Below, piece after piece: positions 11,257 to 24,771 of a stretch of 64,000 bases of DNA. Position 1 is the first letter of the stretch; each line of letters begins with the position of its first letter. The stretch comes from Paramecium tetraurelia (taxonomy: Eukaryota > Ciliophora > Oligohymenophorea > Peniculida > Parameciidae), in the NCBI RefSeq assembly GCF_000165425.1, contig NW_001799277.1, positions 62,001 to 126,000 on the forward strand. The letters run 5' to 3'. Made by a program: the position numbers and the translations under genes. Under the pieces are notes generated by a model. It was not told the origin of the DNA. It saw only the letters and a program-made list of their open reading frames with translations, and did not search any database.

Positions 11257-12189
11257 ATGGCAAATTACATAATTAAATAGGTTTAATAATTTGAAAAAGA
11301 ACATAAAACATTGGTTCCTACTATATACCAAATTTTGAGTAGTTTTTTTTTCGCCCTTAACCACTTTAGTGTAAAATTGTTTGATGGCATACCCGTAACT
11401 CAAATAATTATATGGAGATGTTGCTTGACATTTGGAATTATCAGATTGCTCAGTCAAATATTGCCATTGCAATCCTACCCAAAAAACAAGAAGATAATGA
11501 GCAAACTCTTGATTAGAGGTGCGATAGGAATGTTCGGATTCCTGGCCTGCTTCTCCTCACTGAAATTGGTTGCCGTGTCAGAAGCAGTAGTACTGATGAA
11601 GACCAATCCCATTTGGACTACTCTCATTTTGGTGTACGTGCAAAGGAAGGAGAGGATCAACATTAGAACTTCATTGGAGATACTGACTTGTATTATCGGT
11701 GTAATTTTCATAACAAAGCCTCCCATAATATTTGGAAATGAGAATTCAGAATATTCGGTGTTATATTTAGTAGGTCTTTGTTTGGCACTTGTAACCGCAT
11801 TAGAAACAGCTGTGGCATAAGTGATTATTAAATCATTAAATAATCAAGTTCATTCATTCGTCATATTGCAATACTTTTCCTTATTCGCAATGGCAGGTGC
11901 AGTGCTCTTTCAATTGTATTCGCCTTTCGAGGATATGAGATTTCTCTCTTGGAAGGAAGCTGCAATACTCTTGTTCAGTGGCTTCTTGGGCTGTTTGGGA
12001 TCGATGTTCATGAATAGAGCAATGATGTTGGGGAAGGTCACGCAAATGGCTCTTATAGGAGAGACTCAGATAGTGTTCAATATTGTTTTGGATTTGTTGA
12101 TTTTGAAATAGATGATCGGGATGACCAGTTGGATCGGAATCGGGATGATAGCCACAAGTCTCACCTCAAATATAATGTAGAAGAACTGA
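11257..12189 (+). CDS. EamA/DMT-family membrane transporter, copy 1
   Basis: A single exon, ATG 11257 to TGA 12187, 310 aa, with about ten hydrophobic segments in two EamA-like halves: VSEAVVLMKTNPIWTTLILV in the first, LGCLGSMFMNRAMMLGKV and QMALIGETQIVFNIVLDLLI in the second. This is the drug/metabolite transporter fold (SLC35G-like proteins). The substrate cannot be told from sequence. TAA/TAG at 11278, 11284, 11287 and 11818 read as Gln. The next gene is a close tandem copy starting 38 bp downstream. An ATG upstream of the TTG at 11311 was chosen because the frame before it is open and coding-like. Confidence 0.85.
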
Positions 12190-12227
12190 TTATTAAACAA
12201 ATTATTTATGTCTAATTAAATATAAAT

Positions 12228-13190
12228 ATGGCAAATTTGCTAATAGGTTTGACACAATAACTTAAAGTGTTAGAGAAACAATACCCCACAGGGTTGCCTG
12301 CCTTTTATTAGTTGATGTCCAGTTTGACATTCGCACTCCACACATTTAGTATTAAATTTTTTGAAGGAATTCCTGCCAGCTAGATCATAGTTTGGAGGTC
12401 TGTCCTGACCTTGGTTATACTCTAAATCCTAATTTAAATGTTCCCTTGTTAATCATACCCAAAAAGCAAGGGGACTCTGGTAAAGTTGATTGGAAGAGGA
12501 GTTTTCGGAGGCATTGGGTTTATCTCATTCTTTCTTGCTTTAAAATTGACGACTGTGTCTGAAGCAGTGGTGCTGATGAAAACCAATCCTTTGTGGACAA
12601 CCTTATTGGTAGTTTACATTTATAAAACTGAGAGGATGACATGGAGATCGATGATGGAAATACTCTTCTGTCTTTTTGGCGTGGTTCTGATTGCAAAACC
12701 ACCTATTATAATGTCAGTACTAGGTTATGAAACTCATGAATTAGAATTCACTTACTTGTATTTCATAGGACTGTGTCTCTCGTTATTGACGGCATTGACT
12801 ACTTCGATTACATAAGTGCTGATCAGTTCACTTTCGAAAGAGGCTCATCAATTAGTCATATTACAGTATTTTTCATTATTCGGAATAACGATGGCTTCAA
12901 TCTATCAGCTCTATTCCCCATTTGAACAATTTCATTATTTAAGTTTATCAGAAATGGGTTTAATGATAATCAGTGGGTTCTTGGGTTGTTTAGCTTAGTT
13001 GTTTATGAATAGATCAATGATGATAGGAGATGTAACACAGATGTCATTAGTTGGACAATCTCAAATCGTATTCAACATTTTGTTGGATGTCCTCATCATG
13101 AAGCAAAACATAGGAATATTGAGTTCTTTAGGTATATTTCTGATAGCAGCCAGTCTAGTTTCCAATATCTATAAGAAAAAGAAAAAGTGA
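12228..13190 (+). CDS. EamA/DMT-family membrane transporter, copy 2
   Basis: A single exon, ATG 12228 to TGA 13188, 320 aa. Clear paralogue of the upstream gene: shared VSEAVVLMKTNPLWTTL, SFFLALKLTTVSEA, SGFLGCLAQLFMNRSMMIGD and GQSQIVFNILLDVLI, the same order of about ten membrane segments and a basic tail (YKKKKK). Eight or so in-frame TAA/TAG codons split the frame under the standard code. Tandem duplication is likely recent enough for easy alignment, but the copies have diverged substantially. Convergent with the kinase gene at 13325. Confidence 0.85.
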
Positions 13191-13324
13191 TCGAAATACT
13201 TTGGATTGTTATTATTAATTTATTTTTGTTTTTCAATAGTATTCATCATTGATTCAATTAATAGAATAAATTTAGTTGTATGGATACATAAATTAATCTT
13301 CTAATTAATGATATTAATAATTGA

Positions 13325-14842
13325 TCATATTTTTCCACTTCTTGTTAATCTTAATGGTTGGGATCTCTACAATAATTGACCAAAGGATTCTATTAAGTTG
13401 AGTTGATGAGTGCTTTGTAAGGTGTCCTCATTTTCAAATCCGAAGTCTTCAAAACATTGTTCTAGACGGAGAATAAGAGTGTCAGCATTTGGTCTATCCT
13501 AAGGATTAAAGGACAGACAATCGGCAATTAATCTCATAAAGTTATCTTCGATATTCTTGTCAGCCAAAGTCTATTAAATCTTCTCGAATGTGCATTCATC
13601 TCTGTACATTTCATCAGTCCACAAGAGAGAAGAATGTTCCACTGGATAGACTCCTTGATTAGCTATTTAATAAACTAGAATTATTATATAAATTAAATGA
13701 TTACATATCATTCCAATCTACCAAATGTCTGAAGTAAAGGTGTAATTGGATTGTCCAGTCTCAGGTGGTTCATAATTAGTAGATGACGTCAGACCAGTGA
13801 GAATTTAGTTACAGAATTCAGGAGTATCATCTAAGGTAGTAGAGTGATCAAAGTCTGCAATTTTCAATTGAGCTCTATCTAGATCCTCGTGACTCAAGAA
13901 CAGATTCGAAGGCTTTAGATCTCTATGCAAGATTCGATGTCTATGTAATTAACGAATAGCTAAAATAAGAGGTAATTGGATACCAAATGCCAATTGACAA
14001 CAGAGATCTTTAATGTTCCTGTCATAAATTTCAGAACTCTCAAATGCCTTCTATAAATCAGTTGGGTACATTTCCATGAATAAGTACAATTGATCCTAAA
14101 TTCTAAAATAAGCAAAATAATAAGCGAAAGGTTCATATTTTCTAAAGTTTTCCATGATCTCCAGTTCTCTCTAAGAACACAATATGAGATAATCCCTGTT
14201 ATCTGCAATGTCTAATTTTGCAGATTTCATTACAGTCCTGTTGCTGATTCCAGGGATGGTCTTCAAGAAATCAGGAGTGTCGAACACATAAACGAATGAA
14301 TTGGCTTTTTCATCAACTATACTTAAATCATTTGTAAATGAAAAGATTTTTTATAAAAATTCCACATAGGGCAGATCTTCAGTGAGACCTATGTTCACAT
14401 CCTGTAATTCTAAGAGATAATCGATGATTTCTTAAAAGTCAGAGCCTTAACACTCTAATCCCATGTTGGAAACTAAAAGTCACTTCTATGAAAATGAATA
14501 CCTAATTCTATGAAACTAAAAAAAGATTCATCAGGAGTGATGACTCTATTGAATTCGAAGTCAATTTATTAAAGACAAACGTGAGAACCAATAATAATGA
14601 CTTTCTCTGGTGTAATCAAGAATGGTAGTTGTCTCTTACACAATTCCTGCAATGCTTATAAATTCGTTATCATCCATACTTATTGCCACCAACGAAGCCA
14701 CGTATATTTTCTCGTCTGAATTCATATGCTCTAAATTGTTCTACAATGAGTATTCCTAGTAATCTGGACCAACCAATGAATTTTCTGGCAAATACAAATC
14801 CAACACAGGCAATAAGTTATACAACTTAATTTTCCTTAGCAT
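13325..14842 (-). CDS. Divergent protein kinase with DFD instead of DFG
   Basis: Start taken at ATG 14842 (conservative); introns 14655-14679 (25 nt), 14473-14501 (29 nt), 13675-13704 (30 nt); TGA at 13325; about 477 aa. Kinase features: YLFMEMYP in the hinge region, HRILHRDLKPSNLF (catalytic loop, intact HRD and N), LKIADFDHS where DFG is expected, NYEPPET in place of the APE motif, SDIWQIGM, and DRPNADTL at the end of the C-lobe. The N-terminal 250 residues are helical and unlike known domains. The N-lobe is poorly conserved; VMKSAK may hold the ATP-site Lys. The frame continues upstream to an ATG at 15019 but crosses a TGA at 14978-14980. Substrate unknown. Confidence 0.8.
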
Positions 14843-15135
14843 CAAAAATCTCTCATTGTTGATTTCGTGTGTTGTGAATCTTCTTATTATATAATTGTAA
14901 TCATTTGTCCTTCTTCTACCTTTGTATTCCTTCCTATCAACTGATTCAAATTACCATAAATTAATCGGTTGTTCTCTTCAATTCTAACTAGAAATAGGAA
15001 TCCTCGAGTCTCTCCTCATTGAATTATGGCACTCGTTATTACATTTATTTTATTAATGTACTATGTTCAAATAGAATAAACATATAAATATCAAAATAAT
15101 TAAAAATAGATAGAATTATTCAAAAAAGTACATGA

Positions 15136-16464
15136 TCATTAAAACTCTTCATTATCAAAAGAGACACAACTATTTCTATGTGGATTCATCAATAATGATT
15201 ACTCCATTTGTTAAATCAAATTCTCCACTGAACCTAATTCTTTCTTTAGCTCCTCGATCTCTCTCTGTAAATCATTGAATTCCATCAAATTGAATTCCTT
15301 AAATCATCATATAAAAATCTATACCTTTGATTTGACAACCCTCTCCATCTTGTGCTTGATCTCCTTGATTAGAAACTCTCTCTTCTTTTTTACCTCCTAT
15401 AAGTTGATTTCAATTTCTTCATTGATTTATTTAGGCTGTTAAAATTATTATGATTTGATTTCCTTCAATTTTCTAGCAGTAACTGTTTAAAATATATCCT
15501 TAATAATTTACACAGCAGTCCTAAGCTATTTCTCAGGTATCTGATTTAAATAATATTCATCATTTTTGGTTAAGTATTCGTGTACAAATTGTCTTAACTC
15601 TGGGTCATCCAAGAAATCTGTATTCGTTTAAAAATTCTGTTCTGATTGCTTCTTAGAAGACAATGATCGACCTTAATTATCGAACTCTAAGATTGTTGTC
15701 TTCAATTCATCGTTCTCCTGAATTAATTAATCATTCTACTGACTCAACTCATTGTAAGTTTAAGTGAACTCTTAAATAAGCTTATCGCTTTCAAATGACC
15801 TAAGATCCTTTTCTTACTTCAACATCAATTTCAATTCGTTGATCTCCTTCTCTTTCTATTTTAATATCTTTTAGAACTTCTCCTACACTGTTTTCTACTC
15901 TAAAATCTCATTGTCTTTCTCATTCAACTTTTCCTTAAACTCTTAAAGTTAACTCGAGATCTATTTGTATTTCGTTTCATTTTACTTAGCCGACTATATG
16001 TGTTTCTTCAATTCATTTTCCTAACTACTCTCAATAACACAATAATTACTCTAAACACTTTTATTATAATTGAGTACAATTTCGATCAGTATCGCATTTC
16101 TTCGTCCTCTGCTTCTCTTATTCCTCCTTCAATTAATCATATCTCTTAGTGATCGCTCTTAGATTATCCTCCAAATTATAAATCCTTTAAAACAGTTGTT
16201 CCCTTGATTCTTAACGAAATGGTGAAGTATTCTCATAATATGGAAATTGAGGCTATAGATTTTGGTTTATGGTTTGCTGGACCTAAGGGTATCCCACATT
16301 GTATTTAATTGGGGTCATCTACTGTTTGTCGCTATGCTAATAGAAAATAAACTAATCTATTGTACACTGTATCCTTTGAAAGGTGATGTGTTAATCGCTT
16401 TTTCAGGTGTTTTAGTTACATAAGTGGATGGAGTTTATATCAGTTTTAGAGGTTGTTTTTGCAT
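15136..16464 (-). CDS. Long coiled-coil protein (415 aa)
   Basis: ATG at 16464, introns 16337-16365 (29 nt), 16025-16049 (25 nt) and 15298-15324 (27 nt, AAG end), TGA at 15136. The N-terminal 110 residues are Pro/Gln/Ser-rich and likely disordered. From about residue 130 to the end the protein is heptad-rich (KLNEKDNEILEQK, QKEKEINELKLMLKQEKDL, LQREIEELKKELGSVENL). Skipping any one intron brings TGA into frame. Such proteins are common at ciliate basal bodies and cytoskeleton, but nothing here proves a location. Adjacent to the kinase on the same strand. The intergenic 16465-16796 is AT-rich and probably holds divergent promoters. Confidence 0.75.
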
Positions 16465-16796
16465 TAACGAATAATAACAATTAATTTTTATATATAAATT
16501 GATTTGTTTGGTAGTTGATTTTTGTTTAACACAGATTAACTTACCATGCATAGAGATGTTCAATTATGAATAATATTTATCGATTATATCAAAAATTGAT
16601 CTAATTATCACAAATATATCAATAACTATTGTAGTAAGTTTAATAAAATAAGTAAAAGCTATCTTAAAGTATGTAAATAAAAATAATATAATATACAAAC
16701 TATTCTTTCATCTTAACCTTATTTTAGAAATATTAAAATTAGACACAAAGAAATTTAAATAGTGAAAAATTAATATTCATAATTATTATTTTTCAA

Positions 16797-19700
16797 ATGA
16801 ATTTACTTGAAAAGATCACTTATATCATAACAAGATTACTTTTCTTTTAGATTAGATGTTTTGCAATTACTCTAAATGATTCATTACCAATTTAAAAGTA
16901 TAATCTCCTTGAAAATGAGAAGATTTTCTCTCACTATCAGATTGGTGCATTCCCTCTTGATAATCAAACTTAACAAGATTATACAGATATTGAGTTTCCA
17001 TTAATAGATTACAAACAAACAATAAAAACTGGAAGCCTTATGGTGAAAAATGTGCAACCTATTAATATTAATGATTAAGAGTTAGCTATTATGACTATTA
17101 TTGATGATGAAATGATCTGCTTATTACAATTAAATACATATTCAGTTAATGATGAATTAAGATATTTAAATTGTTCGATTAGATTTAAATTTGAGTCAAA
17201 CCATTGTTTCTAGGTCTATTAAATTTCTAATGATTAATTATTAATAATATGTTAAAAGGATGCTAACACAATATATCTTTATTTATAGAATTTTGATAAT
17301 TAAGTAATCAATTAGTATGAACTCAGCATTATATAGAATTGCAAAGTTAACTCAGCGTTTTAAGACTCATTCATAATTATTTATTAATCAGATTGTATAG
17401 ATTCTAGGGATTATACTGATTGCTAGTAAACAGAATTAGTTATCCTAAAGATTGAGGAAGGTTAAATTAAGTCCTATTATAAAAAATAATTAGCATAAAT
17501 ATCAGCAACTAAAAATATAGATATCGAAAAAACCGGAAAATTAAGAGAAATTTAAATTTGCTTTACCAAAAATCTAGTTTTTGTATTTACCAAAGGAGTT
17601 TACTATTGTAACGTCTTCAATTAGGATTAATGTTATTAAATTAAATCTATCTATTAATATTCAACAATTGTCAAAGTATATAATTCTTGTTCTAAAAGTA
17701 ATGTTTTAGAATATACAGATAAAGGAGAATGTATTTTAATTAAATAATTTAGGGTATTTTAAAAGATTTCTAATTGATTTAAATAACTTAAATTATAAAG
17801 ATTATGTAAATTCAGGGATAATCTAAAATAAGTTGCTAGTCTTTTCAAAGGATGACTTATATATCATCGCTAGTTCTAGGATCTACAATAAAAGGAAAAT
17901 TTAAGTTCAAACTACTATCCCAATTGCTAATTTATCTTATTTCGCATTATTAGATGTAGAAGGGAAATTGCAAATTTATTAAATGAATTATTAAAGGTAT
18001 TACTATACTTATTCTCGCTAATTATAATTGATAGCTTTCCTGCCAAATAGCTTCTATGAAGTGAACACTAATTTGATAATTATTTAGATGGAAAAGTATG
18101 ACTCATAAAACCCTCCATTTTTAATTGGAGATAAGGAAATAGAGATTTATCATAGAAATTTCGAAACTAATTTAAGTATAAACAGAAATTAAATTTAAAG
18201 ATCTATTCCTTTTTAGATATTGAAAATTGAAAGAAATGGTAGGTTTGTGAATTATTAATAGTAAACAAGAGGATTTTAATGTAAATATAACAATAAAGTA
18301 ACTTACATTAATTTGTGGTTTTTTGAAAAAATGGATCTTCTTCAAATCTTAATTCTTGAATTAAAATCGACAATATAAATAAATGTCTGCTCTTAAGGAA
18401 GGCTAATGAATCATTTTGCAATACCTTTGCATTAAAATTTTATAGGCATAGTTGTTAATGAAGAGTATCTATAACTATTGATAGTTTATTAAAATGAACT
18501 TAATCTGTATTAGTTAATTGATATGGAACTAGTTAGTAGGTAAATCAGATTAGAAGAGAAGATTATTAAAATTTTGAATAATAAAAAATCAATCTCATTA
18601 ATTTTGGATGATTGTAAGATTATTTTATTATCATCCGACTCTATAAACTCATATATAGAATATTTTTAATATAATGGTGATAATTGTACTGAAATTTAAT
18701 TTTTAGCCGATAAATAACTTACAATAACTCATGACTAAATTATAAAGTACAACAGCGAAAAGATCATTTAAATAATAAATTTACCGTATAAGGTATTTCA
18801 AGTGAGTTTTTGTGATAATTTATAACCGTCATTCTTTTTAATATTTTATGAGCTTTAACAAATGGTTAATATATCCTTATTCTTTGATTACTAAGAAAAA
18901 GTAGAAAAACTTTACGATTTGCCATTGCATAATTTTTAAATAAAAATACCACTCAACTATTAATATCAAAATTCTTATTTGATGATATTAGCATATAATA
19001 ATGAATTCGATGACGTTTTATTGATTTATAATTGTAGGGAAACTTCAATTGAATCTTTAGTGTGGATTACATAATTAGATCAAAACGAGAAGTAATTCTT
19101 TGGATTTATCAATTCAAATCTAGACTTTTTTTACATAAAAAATAAGTCTATTGTTATTCAAAATATAAATCACATCCAAATCATTCTTGAAGAGTATGAA
19201 AACAATTTTTAAAGCTTTATTCCCTTCTTAACCTTTAATTTTATTTTAGAATCATAATTGTAACACATAAAAAAATAAGCAAATATTGAAGTTAAGTAAT
19301 ATTTTATTAATAGCAATTAATCCTTGGCTCTTTTAAAAGAGGATTTCATTGAAATTGATTCAAAAGGATACATAAACCTTATCAATATCTATGGAATAAT
19401 CAATTATATTGCGATTCTTGAGAATTCAGAATAAGGAATAATACATCCCTTAACTCTCTCTAATCCAAATGAAATATTAGAATGTCTATCCTACAGTAAT
19501 AATTTGTGTTTACAATCTGATTCTGTTTTTATGTTGAGATACTAAGAATAAATCTTAAAGCTTTAACTTGATAAGGCTATAATGAATGATTGCTTAATCT
19601 TTTTTGATAAACAGTTAGATATATATAGTATAATTGAACTGTAGGATTTTTAAGGCTGGATATCAATTAGCATAACCAAACTTAAATTTGAAATATTGCA

Positions 19701-20679
19701 AACTAAAGGGTAAGTATCAATAAATAAAACTCTTGAACAAACTTCAATTATTTTAATGGCATAAGTTGTTCAAATCTTAAATGTTGAAGGTCTAATTATT
19801 CTTATTTAAGATTACATTGATGGCTATCTAGTTATGGAAGGATAATATCATTCTTAAAAAATAGAATTTAGGCTAAGTTTTCCTTATTTTACATGTGATA
19901 CATTCTTCATCACAAATGGTACATACTTCTTTATGGCTGGAAATAATTAATATCTCCAATTAAAAGTATTTTCCTTTAAAAATATCGATTAAAATTTAAC
20001 ATGTTAAACTCTTTTTAGTTAAGAATTAGAGATGTCATAGATTATGACAGAGCTACATTTTTCTGAATTGCAATTAGAATTAAGCATTATAAAAATTTTA
20101 GCAGTTGATTTTGATAGTCATTCACTTAAATTTTAAGCAATACTATTCCTTACAGATTTTTTTGCCTTTTCTTTTTCACTTCATTATAATATTGATTAAT
20201 AAATTGTAATGGAAATGTAAATTTAATCACTCTTCAGATATTCTAATTAATCGAAATTTAATAATATGATATATCTTGATTAGAATTTCATAATTATAAA
20301 GGTGTCAAATACATCAAGTTCTTCATTATTGATTTACGATTTAAATTTAACCTCATAAAAGAAAGAACTTGATGCAATCTAATTAATTCCGGATTAAACT
20401 TATACTTTAATTGAAAAGTTCAATGAGACACATCACGTAATTCTTTAACATGATAAAGATATTCTATAAGTTCAATTCATTTAGTTGTCAAAATATTAAA
20501 TTAAGTGTTTTAATCAATGTAATTTTGCAATGACATTACAATTATAAAATGATTGTTCAAGTATCATAGTTAAAGCTAAATAATAAAATGATATGGCTTT
20601 AGTAAATTATAATTATATTATTATTTTATTGATTTGTTTTCTATGCATTATTAAAACAACTTTACATAGAAAACATTGA
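16797..20679 (+). CDS. Giant secreted/type I membrane protein A (1286 aa)
   Basis: ATG 16797, a single 22-nt intron at 17731-17752, TGA 20677; the rest of 3.9 kb is one frame with well over a hundred TAA/TAG Gln codons. N-terminal signal peptide (MNLLEKITYIITRLLFF), an ectodomain of about 1230 residues of short hydrophobic strands separated by polar turns, very rich in N, I, Q, L and Y, and one C-terminal membrane helix (YIIILLICFLCII) with a short basic tail (HRKH). The strand pattern, with recurring short motifs like LLIICQKD and LLVFSKDD, suggests stacked beta-propeller-like repeats. I do not recognise a named family. It is tail-to-tail with a similar gene at 20865. Confidence 0.85.
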
Positions 20680-20864
20680 AAATAAGAAAGAGTGTGTATA
20701 ACATTGATTAACTTATATATCATTTATTATCGTTATAACTTTCTTAGGAGTATTAAAATTTTAAACATTTAATTTATTGATCATATTTTATTTAGAAAAT
20801 GGGTTAAATTTAAATTAAATTCATAATATCTTTAAATTCAATTTTATCATACAAAATAAGGCTA

Positions 20865-23800
20865 TCATTTGATTTAATGACGGAATCTTCTATTTTTAAA
20901 GGTTTTCAAGAATAGAATTAAGAGTATCAAATTGACTAAATTAATAAGAGAAATTCGCATGTTTGAAAAATTTATAATATCATTTCTATCGAAACTAGGA
21001 TAAAACACTAATGTTAAAGTAGATACTGAATTATTTAATTTAATAGTTTCAATTGTTTATTTAAATGGATTTTAGGGTTGAAATTAATATCCTTAAAATT
21101 GTACAAAACTCAGTTGTTAAGTAGTATTTACACTTTTTATTTAAACAAAATGTGATTCATTAAAATATTCTATAGTTGTATTTTGTTCTACATATTGATA
21201 GAGACTATCAAGAACCTTTATAGAAGATAAATTATAAAAATATATGACAGTTTCTTCATCCATAAGCAAGGATAAGATTAAGGTGTTTTAATTTGCTAAG
21301 CAATACTATAATTACCCTTTATTATGTTAATACCGAATAAAATTGATTATATGGCTATGCATTAAACTTTGTTAAAAATCTATAATTAAATTGATTCTAA
21401 AGCAATTTTATGCTATGAAACATATAATGATATTTGTTTCAAATATCATATAATTTAAAGTGTGATTTAGAATTAATAATGAATTTACATGTAAAAAACC
21501 CAAAGAAAAGTACTCCGTAATCATTTAGGATATGTCAATTTCTAAAGTCTTGTCATTACTGTAATTTTAAGTTAACAATACAACATGAATGAGATGATTA
21601 ATTTTATTATCATAGCAAAATATTACATAATGATTTTTTACATATATAACTTATACAATCTAAAAGTCAATACGATCTTTATATGAGAATTGTTTGAGAT
21701 CATTTTCTTAAAATAGTAGAATTTAATATTGTTTTTTATTCATGATTTTGATTATGGCAATATTTTCTATGAAAATTATACTTTAAATTCTATCTGCATA
21801 AAAATCAATTTAAAGACTTTATTAATATTATGATTTCTTGTTCAGTTAAATTTGATTTACCTCATATTTTTCCAAAAACATTCCAGAAGCCAGACAAAAA
21901 ATTTCTTACATGCTGGATAAGTCTTTTATAAAAACTAAGTCTTTGCATGACTGGGGGAGTTTTATCATGATTTGATTCACAGAATTGAATAATATTACAT
22001 CTGTATCTTTATAACAAGCCTGATTAGAATAGAATCCACACTCAAGAAATGGAGTTATAACAATAGGAACTAATTTTTGAAAGTCATTCTCTCTAAGCAA
22101 ATATACATTATCAATTTAATTAAATACATTTTCAAAATTTATTTTGTTTATTTATTTCTGCTTGTGATAGTGTTATAGAAATGGAATTTTATTATCTTTT
22201 ATTTTTAAGGTGTAATTGAAATGAGATATTACAATATCGAATTAAACTATTTTAGACAAATTAAATATATCGGTTTTAGCTTCTAAATAATTTAATTCAT
22301 GTTTAAAGTCAGTATCAAAATCTAAATATTGATCAGTAAATTTTAGAAAAACTTATTTTAAATAAGTAACCATTAGAGATGAGTTATAAATAGAAACAAT
22401 TTGATGAACATTTAAAAAAGTGAAGTAATATTAATTTTGGTCGATATTAATTACTTTTATCAATATACTAATTAGTTAATTATTGAGATTATAGACAAGA
22501 AGAACTTCCTGTTAATTACTAGGATTTTTGGCAGCTATGGCTAATTAATCCCAAAATATTTCATATCTTAGAGGATATATAATTGTGAAATCATACAAAG
22601 GGAGGTTAAAAAAAAAGTATAAATCTTAAAACTATATGCTATACAGTTTTAGAACAATCTTTTTTTCAATTACTTCGAAAATGACTAGCCTTTCCTAGTT
22701 TACAAAATAGATATAGTCAATGATCTAATCAAAATTGAATATAACTTTATTTGAAAAATAAGGTAAAATTTCAATTTCTTTATTAGATATTCTGATTTCC
22801 TGTTGATCAAATGGTTTAAATTTACAACCAAATTAAAGTGAATTGTTTATTTCTTCATATTTTAAAATATCTATTTGAATAAAGATCTCAAGGCAATCCT
22901 ATAAATAAATACTAACAACTTGATTATTTTATATTATTTTATTGATCTCTTTAGTTATCCTTAGAGACCACTTCAATTCTATGATTTTATCATAATGAAA
23001 TGCTTTTATGATGTTTTTAGATATTATTATGAAGTTTTGTTATTCGATACAAAACCTGATTTACGAGTTTTCATAATAATCACTTGGTTTTATTTGATAA
23101 CTTATTGCATTTTTACTATTAATTATAGATATTGCTTTTTTGTTAACTACAAAAATTGTATTATCATTAATACTATGTTCTATTAAAAAAACTTCCTATC
23201 CCCAAACCATATCTTTATATTAATTTATAAAAAAATGGTTCTTTGCTAATACTAAACTACTGTTTTGCTATTGTTTGAGTGTAATTGAAAAAGGTAATCC
23301 TTATTGCATTTAGAAAATATTAAAAAGATAATATCCATCCTGATTGACGTATATGGTTTCAAATTTTACTGTCTAAATTAAAAAATAAGGAGCTGATTAC
23401 TTTATTATTTTTACAATAATCGGCTCTTATGAGACCTTGAATTATTGAACATAAAAAGCCAATATATTTTACTATTTTGTTTAAGGTATGTATCTAAGCA
23501 TATTGTTAATTCTTAGGAATTCTAAATCTCTTTATTATTTAAAACTTATTATAAAAGGTAATTATCCTAAAAATAGAATTTAGGTGTTGTTTTTCACTTC
23601 ATATTTTAGTGAGATTATATCATTGTTATAAATGTATAAGGACTCATTACAATAAATGATAATATTTTCATTAATAAAATTAATTGAGAGCACTTTTTCG
23701 CCTTTTGGATTAAAGTATACTATATTTTCAGATATAAATATTTCAAATTAACTACTTTAATCAATAATTACAAAATAATCCCTCTTTAAGTAAAAAAAAG

Positions 23801-24611
23801 AACCAATATACTTATAATTTCCAACCAAATTGTGTAAAATCAATTCAATCTTTCCAGAATTTAAGTAATAATCAAAGATCTTCTACTGACAAAATATTCT
23901 TAATTAATCACTATTTTTTATTTGGATTGAGTTGATTTCACCAATTATATCGTTATCAAAATTACTCAAATTAAAGTAGTGTTTTTTCATTGTTAATTTT
24001 ACTTTTTAAATTTCTACAATATAACAAAAAAATAATAAATTTGTAGTTTCGATTAAGATTAATTTATTATCAACTTCCTAAGAATAGAAAATAGTATTGA
24101 ATTATGATGTGATCTCTAAAATATCTAATAGTTAGTTATGTAAGTCTATTAGTTTGAAAATTTAAATATTTTGATTCCTACATTCTAATATAAACAAATT
24201 CTGTACAATATTATATAAGTTTTAACAATTTTTTTGGCTAAAATTAAAAAAGTCATTCTAAAATTTAATTAATTAATTATTGGATAAATAATTCATAATT
24301 TTGTAATTACATTCTATAGTAGATGCTTTAACTAAGCAAATATAAATCTCATTCTATTCATAATTTATAAAAGTCGTAACTTTTGAAACACCTTCAGTTA
24401 AAGTATAATGATGGTCACGTTCAATCAAGTTATTTGATATTTTAGAAATAACATTCGAAAACCTTGGATTCGTAATTGAATTATTTTCTGAAATCTGCGA
24501 TTCTATTATTAATACTCTCCTTGATAAGTAATAATTTTCATTCTCAGTCATTATAATCTCTCTTATTGCTTTTGTTAAAATAAAGCAAGAGAAAATAATA
24601 ATATTCCACAT
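20865..24611 (-). CDS. Giant secreted/type I membrane protein B (1248 aa)
   Basis: One uninterrupted frame from ATG 24611 to TGA 20865, checked codon by codon on the minus strand from 24354 down: no TGA in frame, no intron needed. Same architecture as protein A: signal peptide (MWNIIIFSCFILTKAI), a long ectodomain of strand-like segments (IIYCNESLYIYNND, LFILECRNQNIQIFKL), and a C-terminal membrane segment followed by a basic tail (FKNRRFRHQIK). Local wording resembles protein A (a stretch with ICLV/ICLL, then N..L..C.RNQN.Q.F), so I infer distant paralogy. Convergent, with 185 bp between stops. Function unknown; a sensory or adhesion receptor is one possibility. Confidence 0.85.
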
Positions 24612-24771
24612 TATTAAATAACTTAAAAATATAAATTAATTATAATACTAATATAAATAAACCTTCAAATTTCATACTTCAATTATCAATTATAATGGTT
24701 ATAATAATTATCATATAATATTTATTATAATTAGTTTATATTATTGGAATTATTCTACATGAATTATTTAA

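Noticed and set aside
16797-24611. Retrotransposon or transposon in the 8-kb AT-rich block
   Set aside because: No reverse transcriptase, transposase or terminal repeats; instead two clean secreted-protein frames.
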